The notes under the pieces are model-generated. The model worked only from the letters and a program-made list of their open reading frames with translations. It was not told the origin of the DNA and made no database searches. 20,348 nt of DNA. Origin: Rhodospirillales bacterium. Its GTDB lineage: Bacteria > Pseudomonadota > Alphaproteobacteria > Acetobacterales > Acetobacteraceae. Of the stretch, positions 15,365-20,348 are shown in pieces (positions within the stretch are counted from its first letter, which is position 1; every line of letters starts with the position of its first letter). The stretch lies in the NCBI GenBank assembly GCA_018971455.1, contig JAGXAV010000004.1, positions 1-20,348 on the forward strand, in the 5' to 3' direction. The position numbers and the translations under genes were made by a program.

Positions 15365-15720
15365 CGAGCCTGCTGCATCTTCTCTGTCGAGTCGGCCAGA
15401 ACCCACCCATTGGCCAACTGCCGCGAGGTATACTGCCGATTATAGAGGTACGGCATCACCACCTGGAAAACTCCAACAGTCACGACGGTCAGAACAAGGT
15501 GGAGAAAGCCAATGCCAATTTCCCCCCTGAAGATAGGGACGAGCCAGCCAAACAGAAGATATGTCCACGAGTATCCATAGAAGCCCTTCTTGGTCAGCCC
15601 GCTCGTCGTGTGTTGAATCATCACAGAGCGCTGAATCCCCATCACCATGATGCCGATGATACAGGGGAGCAGACCCACGAATAGCACGATTAGCCAATGC
15701 CAGACGGAAACAGAACCCAT
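15331..15720 (-). CDS. Small three-helix inner-membrane protein with TatA-like N-terminus
   Basis: Predicted 129-residue membrane protein of unknown function. Residues 1-13, MGSVSVWHWLIVL, match the start of TatA-type and some other small membrane proteins, but no TatA amphipathic helix or acidic tail follows. Hydrophobic segments lie near 7-29, 48-65 and 70-93. The second begins KKGFYGYSWTYLLFGWLVPIFRGE, a pattern I associate with small HrgC-like membrane proteins (GFSWT-FFG-VPLFRGD); this is a memory-based hint. The tail is charged and likely cytoplasmic. I start at ATG 15720 because AGGAG lies 6 bases upstream; a TTG two codons earlier is less likely. The start lies two bases after the stop of the upstream minus-strand ORF, so the two may be one transcript. 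Confidence 0.72.
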   Translation of the reverse strand: MGSVSVWHWLIVLFVGLLPCIIGIMVMGIQRSVMIQHTTSGLTKKGFYGYSWTYLLFGWLVPIFRGEIGIGFLHLVLTVVTVGVFQVVMPYLYNRQYTSRQLANGWVLADSTEKMQQARYRLKIVASAA

Positions 15721-15722
15721 CG

Positions 15723-16022
15723 TCAACTCCTACGTGGCTGTTTTGATTGGATGATCTTGATGATTGACGGGCGTTTCAGAGACCATCTGAACCCGTTTGG
15801 CTCTGCGTCCAACCCACCGCCATCAAATTGGTGTTTTTGTATATGCCGAAGCCCGTGACGGCGATGCCAAGGCCCCAGGCGCGCCGTGAAAATCTGCGCA
15901 AACATCGCCTGATGTTCGGCTTCACGGGCCTGCTTGTTGGCGAGCTTTCTGGCTTCGTCGGCGCCGATTCGGTTCCTGATCCGTTGTGCGTCTTCGATGA
16001 ATTGCCTCTCACGCCAGTCCAT
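15723..16022 (-). CDS. Hypothetical small protein, possibly frameshifted
   Basis: The 99-codon frame from ATG 16022 starts with a charged, helical stretch (DWRERQFIEDAQRIRNRIGA, then DEARKLANKQAREAEHQ) that looks like real coding sequence. After about residue 47 it becomes basic and low in pattern (RLGPWHRRHGLRHIQKH). A neighbouring frame on the same strand is open over the same stretch and reads RAWGLGIAVTGFGIYKNTNL, a plausible membrane segment, ending at a stop near 15776. The intact ancestor may have been the N-terminus in the first frame joined to the hydrophobic C-terminus in the second, about 85 residues. Against this, the stop of the long frame (15723-15725) lies two bases from the next gene's start. 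No family recognised. Confidence 0.45.
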   Translation of the reverse strand: MDWRERQFIEDAQRIRNRIGADEARKLANKQAREAEHQAMFAQIFTARLGPWHRRHGLRHIQKHQFDGGGLDAEPNGFRWSLKRPSIIKIIQSKQPRRS

Positions 16023-16085
16023 ACATCCGCACTTCCGTGGTCAGGCTGCCAACATCGCATCATTCGTTTGCGTTATATATCGAGG

Positions 16086-16100
16086 TACGCAGGTTGCGTA
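16086..16100. promoter_or_regulatory. Perfect palindrome, likely operator of the XRE regulator
   Basis: TACGCA, GGT, TGCGTA form a perfect inverted repeat of 6-bp arms. It lies 18 bases before the XRE start and 63 bases from the divergent small gene's start, in their 96-bp shared gap. A TATATA stretch near 16073-16079 could be a -10 box, and TTGCGT also occurs at about 16068. Small XRE proteins commonly bind such palindromes to control their own and divergent genes. Binding here is inferred. Confidence 0.5.
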
Positions 16101-16118
16101 ATCCTGTTCGCTCGTTGC

Positions 16119-16300
16119 ATGGACGGCAGCGACGTCCACGACCTATTTGCAACGAACCGTCGACGGCTACGCCACGACCGGCGGATGTCGCAGGATGAGC
16201 TTGCCGATGTTGCTGGGATGAGCCGCAGCTATTCGGCGCAGGTCGAGACGGGGCGGTACCCCGTCCGCATGTAGATCATCGGGAAGCTGACCAAAACGCT
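16119..16300 (+). pseudogene. XRE/Cro-family regulator, broken by an in-frame stop and an IS
   Basis: Residues from ATG 16119 read MDGSDVHDLFATN and then RRLRHDRRMSQDELADVAGM with SRSYSAQVETGRYPV, a clear Cro/CI-type helix-turn-helix. The frame stops at TAG 16272-16274 after 51 residues, but the same frame continues with IIGKLTKTLDLSP, which is the normal next helix of such proteins (DIIGKLAKALGVEP). The TAG stands where an Asp or Glu codon is expected, for example GAG to TAG. Beyond about 16300 the sequence becomes an IS3-type end. A 51-residue product still has most of the DNA-binding helices and might bind weakly, but the domain lacks its last helix. No strong ribosome-binding site is visible. 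Confidence 0.7.
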
Positions 16301-16380
16301 TGATCTGAGCCCCGCAAACTGGACCGCTTTTGGGTTGAGTTTTCCGCGGCGTTTCCCTTGGCTGGGAGGAGCGGAGAACG

Positions 16381-16647
16381 ATAAGGCATCGAGGTTCACG
16401 GAGGCTCAGAAGGCGTTCATCCTGAGACAGGGTGATGACGGGGTCGCGGTAGTGGAGATCTGCCGACGGGCGGGGATCAGCCGGGCGACGTATTTCAACT
16501 GGAAGAGGAAGTATGCCCGGGTTGCTGCCGACGGAGATGCGGCGGCTGAAGCAGCTCGAGGACGAGAACGCCAAGCTGGAGCGCCTGGTGGCTGACCTGT
16601 CGCTGGACAAGGAGATGTTGCAGGAGGTCATCCGCCGAAAGCTATGA
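16381..16647 (+). pseudogene. IS3-family transposase OrfA, start lost and frameshifted
   Basis: OrfA of an IS3 element, the helix-turn-helix subunit. It reads KASRFTEAQ, KAFILRQGDDGVAVVEICRR, AGISRATYFNWKRKYA, then in a second frame GLLPTEMRRLKQLEDENAKL and ERLVADLSLDKEMLQEVIRR, ending KL at TGA 16645-16647. The expected ATGAAG start reads ATAAAG-like (ATAAGG at 16381), one base short. An extra C in the run at 16516-16518 shifts the frame after residue about 45. Restoring both gives a standard 88-residue OrfA with its leucine-zipper-like second half. The gene cannot make intact OrfA. Confidence 0.75.
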
Positions 16648-16702
16648 GGCCTGCCCGTAAGCGGGAGCTGGTGAAGGTGGTGCGGGGCGAATGGGGCGTG
16701 TC
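16644..16702 (+). pseudogene. IS3-family transposase OrfB, N-terminal stub
   Basis: ATG 16644 overlaps the orfA stop, as usual for IS3 elements. About 20 codons follow (MRPARKRELVKVVRGEWGVS) matching the start of OrfB. After about 16702 the match to OrfB is lost, and a TGA follows at 16716-16718. The DDE catalytic core is absent. Confidence 0.65.
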
Positions 16703-16733
16703 TGTTGATTTTCGCTGAGACTTGACCCGGGGT
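16703..16733. mobile_element. Possible IS21-type terminal sequence
   Basis: The sequence starting TGTTGATTTTCGCTGAGACT and continuing with TGACCCGGGG begins exactly where the OrfB similarity stops. It resembles the outer ends of IS21-family elements (TGT start, TTTC, CTGA, TGACCC). No istA or istB gene is present in the window, so it would be a solo end left after a deletion. This is a memory-based similarity, not an alignment. Confidence 0.35.
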
Positions 16734-16762
16734 TGGAGTGCGCCCCTGGGTGGAGTGCGCCC
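16734..16762. repeat. Two direct copies of a 12-bp repeat
   Basis: TGGAGTGCGCCC occurs at 16734-16745 and 16751-16762, a period of 17 bp, just after the IS21-like end. IS21 elements often carry repeated subterminal motifs, so this may belong to the same end. It could also be an isolated duplication. It lies between the mobile-element scraps and the end of the next minus-strand gene. Confidence 0.5.
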
Positions 16763-16791
16763 GCGGGAAGTTGCGAGAAATTGCGCCGGCG

Positions 16792-17337
16792 CTACGTGTC
16801 CGGCCCCGGCAGCACGCTCGCCAGCCGCAACGCGATCAGTCCCATCAGGCACGCCGCGCTGAACCCGTTCAGCGCGGCCAGCCGTACGTCCTCCGCCGCT
16901 GTCAGCGCCAGGACCGGCTGTCCGAACGCCGTTGCCGGCATCAGCAGCGGCAGGATCGGCAGCCCGACCGCCGCCAGGGTCAACACCCGCCCCTGCAGCA
17001 GCGCGGCCAGCGCAATGCAGGGCAGCAGGAACAGCCCCACGCCAGTCGCCGGCCCCAGCAGCTTCATGCACCACACCGTATTGACCGTGCCGACCAGCCA
17101 CAGTGCCGTTCGCGCCGCTTCCGGCCGCCACCGTGCCAGTGCCGGGACGGCCAGGAACAGCGGCATCGCCCCCATGGTCAGAAATGCCGCGTGGCCGCGC
17201 GCCCAGCCCACCACCGCGATCACGTACAGCGGATAGACCGGCCCATTCGACCCCAGGACAAGCGCCACGAAACACGCCGCCGCCGTCGCCGGATTGGGAT
17301 GCGATCCATAGGCGCGGATCGCCGCGCGCAGGTTCAT
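16792..17337 (-). CDS. Polytopic membrane protein of unknown function
   Basis: A 181-residue, strongly hydrophobic protein with about five to six membrane segments. The start is ATG 17337, which overlaps the methyltransferase stop as ATGA; a longer frame from 17439 lies inside that gene and is a shadow. The N-terminus MNLRAAIRAYGSHPNPATAA should be cytoplasmic. Motifs such as GSNGPVYPLYVI and WLVGTVNTVWCMKLLGPATG look conserved but I cannot name a family. As last gene of the sigma-factor/ChrR-linked operon it may act on membrane lipids or support the neighbouring enzymes; this is inferred from position only. The gene ends about 30 bp from the mobile-element scraps, so its downstream context may have been disturbed. 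Confidence 0.75.
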   Translation of the reverse strand: MNLRAAIRAYGSHPNPATAAACFVALVLGSNGPVYPLYVIAVVGWARGHAAFLTMGAMPLFLAVPALARWRPEAARTALWLVGTVNTVWCMKLLGPATGVGLFLLPCIALAALLQGRVLTLAAVGLPILPLLMPATAFGQPVLALTAAEDVRLAALNGFSAACLMGLIALRLASVLPGPDT

Positions 17338-18374
17338 CGCGGGCGCAGCCGGTAGTGGCTGATGCCCCAGTCGCGCCCCTCGCGTGCGCCGAACAGCCCG
17401 GCGGTGGCCAGGAAGAACAACCGCCAGCGGCGTTTCCACAGCCCCGCCTGGCGGCCGTACACGGCGCGCAGGATTGGATCGATCGCGGCCGCGTTCGCAT
17501 CGTAGCGGGCCAGCCAGTCATTGGCGGTGCGCTGGTAGTGCAGCCCGCTCCAACGCCAGTCAGCCTCCAGCGTGAAGCGCTCGTCCAGTTGGCGGATCAG
17601 CCGGTGGCTCGGCATGATCCCGCCGGTGAAGAAATGCTGGGCGATCCAGTCAGCCTGGTCCTCATGGTCGAAGGCATAGGGCGCCAGGCGGTGGCTGAAG
17701 ACGTGCAGGAACAGCCGTCCGTCCGGGTCCACCCAGCCATGCACGCGCTCCAGCAGCGCGCGCCAGTTGCTCATGTGCTCCCACATCTCCACCGAAACCA
17801 CGCGGTCGAACCGCGTGCCCGCATCGCAGGCGGCGGGATCGAAGCGGTTCATGTCGGCGGTGATGACCCGGAGGTTGCCGATTCCGCGCGCCGCCGCCGC
17901 GGCCTCGATGAACGCGCGCTGCGCGTTGGAGTTGGAGACCGCGACGATCCGCGCGTTCGGATACCGCTCGGCCATCCACAAGGTGAGCGACCCCCAGCCG
18001 CAGCCGAGTTCCAGAATCCGCTGCCCGTCGGCCAGTTCGGCATGGGCGGCGGTTTCGACCAGCGCGCGTTCCTCGGCCGCGTCCAGCGTGTCGGCACCGT
18101 CGTCATACAGGCAGCACGAGTATTTGCGCCGCGCTCCCAGCACCTGGTCGAAGAACGCGGCCGGCAGTTCGTAATGCTGGGCGTTGGCGGCCTCGGGCGT
18201 GCGGGCGATCGGGTGGGCGCGCATGCGTCGCGCGAAATCGCGGTCGGCCTCAGGCGGGGTGCGGTCCAGGCGCCGGCCGGTGCGTTCCACCAGCATGGCG
18301 ATCCCGGCCCTGGTCAGCGCATCGGGCAGGGGCAGGCGCTCGACGGCACCGGTGGCGGCGGCAACCAGGTTCAT
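17334..18374 (-). CDS. Cyclopropane-fatty-acyl-phospholipid synthase-like SAM methyltransferase
   Basis: SAM-dependent methyltransferase of 346 residues. The SAM loop ELGCGWG is at 122-128, preceded by the lipid-binding pattern QHYELPAAFFDQVLG (66-80) and RKYSCCLY. VVSVEMWEHMSNW, FLHVFSHR and FTGGIMPSHRLI follow as in CFA-synthase relatives. It is shorter than E. coli Cfa (382). CfaA/UfaM-type relatives in alphaproteobacteria belong to the singlet-oxygen sigma-E regulon and methylate unsaturated phospholipid acyl chains; being downstream of a ChrR cupin, this one is a good candidate for that branch. Acts at the cytoplasmic membrane. ATG 18374 overlaps the DUF1295 gene's stop (ATGA), and its own stop overlaps the next start the same way. 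A much longer frame from 18980 is a shadow. Confidence 0.9.
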   Translation of the reverse strand: MNLVAAATGAVERLPLPDALTRAGIAMLVERTGRRLDRTPPEADRDFARRMRAHPIARTPEAANAQHYELPAAFFDQVLGARRKYSCCLYDDGADTLDAAEERALVETAAHAELADGQRILELGCGWGSLTLWMAERYPNARIVAVSNSNAQRAFIEAAAAARGIGNLRVITADMNRFDPAACDAGTRFDRVVSVEMWEHMSNWRALLERVHGWVDPDGRLFLHVFSHRLAPYAFDHEDQADWIAQHFFTGGIMPSHRLIRQLDERFTLEADWRWSGLHYQRTANDWLARYDANAAAIDPILRAVYGRQAGLWKRRWRLFFLATAGLFGAREGRDWGISHYRLRPR

Positions 18375-19147
18375 TTCAGGCTCCATTTCGGCAACGGCAG
18401 GAACGGGCGGGTGCGCGCCTGGTAGGCGCGGTAGGCGTCGCCGCGGGAGCGCAGCATCGCTTCCTCCAGTGGCGGGATGCCGGAGACATGCACCAGCAGC
18501 CAGTACATCAGCGCCGGCGCGGTCAGCGCCAGCCAGCCCGGCGGGTACGCGGCGGAGATCGCCAGCAGCGGCCAGGCGCACCAGGCCAGGAACTCGAAGA
18601 AATAATTCGGGTGGCGCGACCATCGCCACAGCCCGGCGGCACAGACCTGCCCGCGGTTGGCCGGTTCGCGGCGGAAGCGCAGCAGCTGCTCGTCGGCGGC
18701 GTTGCCGCCCAGGATCGCGATCAGGAACACCGCCACGCCGGCCGCGTCGCCCATGCCCAGCGGGGCGGGGTTGCGCGTGGCCAGCAGCACCGCCAGCGCC
18801 AGCGCCGCCGCCACCGCAGCCTGGATCTGCAGGAAGCCGAACATGCGGCGCTGGAATCCGTCGCCCCATTCGGCGCGCAGCCTGGCGTAGCGGACGTCCT
18901 CGGTCCCGTGGCGCGTGCGGCGCAGGATGTAGCCGCCCAGCCGCAGCGCCCAGGCCGCCGCCAGCGCTGCCGCCAGCCACGCCCGCGGCCCGCCCGCGCC
19001 GGCCGCCAGCGCATAGGCCACGCCCGCGCCGCCCAGCGCGAAGGTCCAGATCACGTCCACCCAGCCGGCGTTGCCGGTGCGACGCTGCACCGCCCAGGCC
19101 AGCATCATCGCCAGCGACACCCCGGCCGTGACCGCCAGCACGATCAT
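18371..19147 (-). CDS. DUF1295 / steroid 5-alpha-reductase C-terminal-like membrane protein
   Basis: Multi-pass membrane protein of 258 residues in the DUF1295 family, which is related to the C-terminal domain of steroid 5-alpha-reductases. Hallmarks are TGNAGWVDVIWTFALG near the N-terminus, GLWRWSRHPNYFFEFLAWCAW in the second half and the terminal SGIPPLEEAMLRSRGDAYRA followed by YQARTRPFLPLPK. These suggest an NAD(P)H-dependent reductase of membrane lipids, but members are poorly characterised. I start at ATG 19147, whose ATGA overlaps the hydrolase stop; GGGGGG lies upstream. A GTG at 19162 is less likely. It stands just before the CFA-like methyltransferase, which suggests a joint role in fatty-acid modification. 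Confidence 0.88.
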   Translation of the reverse strand: MIVLAVTAGVSLAMMLAWAVQRRTGNAGWVDVIWTFALGGAGVAYALAAGAGGPRAWLAAALAAAWALRLGGYILRRTRHGTEDVRYARLRAEWGDGFQRRMFGFLQIQAAVAAALALAVLLATRNPAPLGMGDAAGVAVFLIAILGGNAADEQLLRFRREPANRGQVCAAGLWRWSRHPNYFFEFLAWCAWPLLAISAAYPPGWLALTAPALMYWLLVHVSGIPPLEEAMLRSRGDAYRAYQARTRPFLPLPKWSLK

Positions 19148-20043
19148 GCTGTCCCCCCGCACCGCGCGATGAAGCGCAGCGTCGCCCGCCGCACCGGCAG
19201 CAGCGGCGCCAGGACCGAGGCGAACCCGCCGATCAGCGCGCGATGCCCCAGGCCGCGATAGAGGTGCAACTCCCCCGTCGCCCCCTCTGAACGCAGCCGC
19301 GCCGCCAGGCGCCGCGCGTTGCCGGGGTCGACCACCCGGTCCGCGGTGCCGGCCGCCAGCAGCATTGGTGGGGCTGAGGGGGTGACGTAGGTGATCGGCT
19401 GGCTCGCTGGCCAGGCCGCCTCAGGACCGAAGATCGCCTTGAGGGTGGGACTGCGCAGCGGCAGGAAGTCGTACGGGCCGGCCAGGCCGATCACCCCGGC
19501 GATGTGCCCGCGCGCCACGCCCGCCGCGCGCAGATAGCGCGCGTCCAGCGCCAGCAGCGTGGCGATCTGCGCGCCGGCGGAATGTCCCATCAGGAACACC
19601 CGTTGCGGATCGCCCCCCTGCGCCGCCGCGAACGACCCTGCCCAGGCGACGGCGGCGGCGGCGTCCTCCATGAAGGCGGGGAAGCGGACCTCGGGATACA
19701 GGCGATAATCGGGCACCAGGGTCAGGATGCCGCGCGCGGCCAGCGCGGCGGCGACGAAGCGATACATGCCCCGATCGCCTTCCTCCCAGCCGCCACCGTA
19801 GAAGAACACCACCACCGGGGCCCGGGCGGATGGCGTGGCGCGGGCGGGGAGGTAGGCATCCAGCCGATGCCGCGGCCCCGGCCCATAGGCCAGGCCCGTC
19901 CGCACCGCCACGCCGCGCCGCGGCGCCAGCCGGTTCAGCAGGTCCACCGCGAACCCGGCGCGCGCAGGTGCAGGTGGAGCAAGGACGGCCGACACCGCGC
20001 TACATCCCCAGCAGCGGGCGCACCAGCCGGCCGAGCCAGCCAT
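19144..20043 (-). CDS. Secreted-type alpha/beta hydrolase (carboxylesterase/lipase-like)
   Basis: Alpha/beta hydrolase of up to 299 residues. The oxyanion-hole motif appears as FYGGGW (81-86), tyrosine replacing the usual first histidine of HGGGW; DYRLYPEVRFPAFMEDAAAA follows, then the nucleophile elbow GHSAG (Ser155), a likely acid in GTADRVVDP and the histidine in LGHRALIG. This pattern fits esterases of the COG0657 type. The N-terminus, AVSAVLAPPAPARA then GF, looks like a signal peptide, so the enzyme may be periplasmic. ATG 20043 overlaps the cupin gene by 44 bp; GTG 19995, 4 bp after the cupin stop, is an alternative start. Its stop overlaps the DUF1295 start. Substrate unknown; lipid or ester cleavage in the stress operon is inferred. 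Confidence 0.82.
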   Translation of the reverse strand: MAGSAGWCARCWGCSAVSAVLAPPAPARAGFAVDLLNRLAPRRGVAVRTGLAYGPGPRHRLDAYLPARATPSARAPVVVFFYGGGWEEGDRGMYRFVAAALAARGILTLVPDYRLYPEVRFPAFMEDAAAAVAWAGSFAAAQGGDPQRVFLMGHSAGAQIATLLALDARYLRAAGVARGHIAGVIGLAGPYDFLPLRSPTLKAIFGPEAAWPASQPITYVTPSAPPMLLAAGTADRVVDPGNARRLAARLRSEGATGELHLYRGLGHRALIGGFASVLAPLLPVRRATLRFIARCGGTA

Positions 20044-20348
20044 GCGGGCGCAGATGATGCGTCGTGGCGATCAGGCAGACGCAGTCCTCGCCAGGCAGCG
20101 CGCGCGGGGTGTGGTCCAGCGCGGCGTCGGCCTCCACGCAATCGCCGGCCGCGAAAGTGCCGGTGCCGTCGGCGAAGGCACCGGAGAGGACGCAGGTGGT
20201 CTCGGCCCCTGTATGGCCATGAGTGAGCAGCGCGCGGCCGGGGGCGACGCGGATCAGATCGAGCCGGCTGTCGGTGGCATCGCGCGACAGCAGATTCAGG
20301 ATCGCGATACCCGGCGCGACGCGGCGCCAGCGACCCGAGGCGAGCGCG
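20000..20348 (-). CDS. chrR: ChrR-type anti-sigma factor, cupin domain (N-terminus beyond window edge)
   Basis: C-terminal 115 residues of a ChrR-like protein, open to the right edge. The reverse strand reads SGRWRRVAPGIAILNLLSRD, then RVAPGRALLTHGHTGAETTC, VLSGAFADGTGTFAAGDCVE and finally PHGWLGRLVRPLLGM before TAG 20002-20000. This is the ChrR cupin. HGH-x3-E in THGHTGAE and the later histidine in LDHTP reproduce the H-x-H-x3-E plus His zinc set known from Rhodobacter ChrR. The N-terminal zinc-binding anti-sigma domain is not in the window. In Rhodobacter ChrR binds and holds the ECF sigma factor RpoE until singlet oxygen is sensed. The sigma gene normally lies immediately upstream, that is, beyond 20348. 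A stand-alone ChrR-like cupin is the main alternative. Confidence 0.82.
   Translation of the reverse strand, partial: ALASGRWRRVAPGIAILNLLSRDATDSRLDLIRVAPGRALLTHGHTGAETTCVLSGAFADGTGTFAAGDCVEADAALDHTPRALPGEDCVCLIATTHHLRPHGWLGRLVRPLLGM

Larger units (their letters stand above)
16301..16702 (+). mobile_element. Truncated IS3-family insertion sequence
   Basis: Left part of an IS3-type element. TGATCTGAGCCCCGCAAACT at 16301 resembles the terminal repeat of such elements, followed by a leader (GAGTTTTCCGCGGCGTTTCC) that I associate with the IS407/IS51-like group. It contains a damaged orfA and the first about 20 codons of orfB. The rest of orfB with the DDE domain and the right end are missing. 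The left boundary is judged from where the XRE similarity ends and is accurate to about 10-20 bases. Confidence 0.7.

Noticed and set aside
17103..19261. Several plus-strand frames (up to 440 codons) over the minus-strand stress operon.
   Set aside because: They are rich in Arg, Pro, Ala and Gln and lie opposite genes with clear motifs (CFA-like SAM loop, DUF1295 tail); they are antisense shadows.

Overview
The window is high-GC DNA from a proteobacterium, most likely an alphaproteobacterium. This rests on a complete Liv-type ABC transporter beside hyuAB-like genes, a ChrR-type zinc cupin at the head of an operon with a cyclopropane-synthase-like methyltransferase, and remnants of IS481- and IS3-type elements. 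Placement below class (for example Rhodospirillales or Acetobacteraceae) is a guess. No rRNA, complete tRNA or CRISPR array was seen.

Region 1 (1-14968) is an import and catabolism locus. A LysR-type regulator, cut off by the left window edge, points left. From a shared 167-bp promoter region a long run of plus-strand genes points right: a periplasmic binding protein, two Liv permeases and two Liv ATPases, hydantoinase/oxoprolinase-type subunits A and B, a short-chain dehydrogenase, a class I aminotransferase, an HpcH/HpaI-type aldolase, an arylformamidase-like alpha/beta hydrolase and a group II PLP-dependent decarboxylase. Short gaps and overlaps (livM/livG and livG/livF 11 bp, hyuB/SDR 14 bp) point to one operon at least through the aminotransferase. 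The set suggests uptake of an amide- or hydantoin-like compound, ATP-dependent opening, and then transamination, redox, aldol cleavage and decarboxylation. The substrate cannot be read from the sequence. A degraded IS481-type transposase N-terminus sits between the aldolase and the hydrolase, so the last two genes may be a later addition. A good hairpin follows the decarboxylase.

Region 2 (about 14969-16790) is a scrap zone that looks less GC-rich than its flanks. It holds a doubtful plus-strand ORF, a small minus-strand pair (a charged, possibly frameshifted protein and a three-helix membrane protein with a TatA-like N-terminus), and a divergent XRE-family regulator gene behind a perfect TACGCA-GGT-TGCGTA palindrome. 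The regulator has an in-frame stop and then runs into an IS3-family remnant. That remnant has lost its orfA start codon, carries a frameshift, and is cut off early in orfB by a sequence resembling an IS21-type end.

Region 3 (16792-20348) is a very GC-rich minus-strand operon. In transcription order it holds the C-terminal zinc cupin of a ChrR-type anti-sigma factor (cut by the right edge), a secreted-type esterase, a DUF1295 membrane protein, a cyclopropane-fatty-acid-synthase-like methyltransferase and a polytopic membrane protein. The last four genes are linked by ATGA stop/start overlaps. The pattern fits a singlet-oxygen or lipid-stress module run by an ECF sigma factor, whose gene should lie just beyond the right edge.
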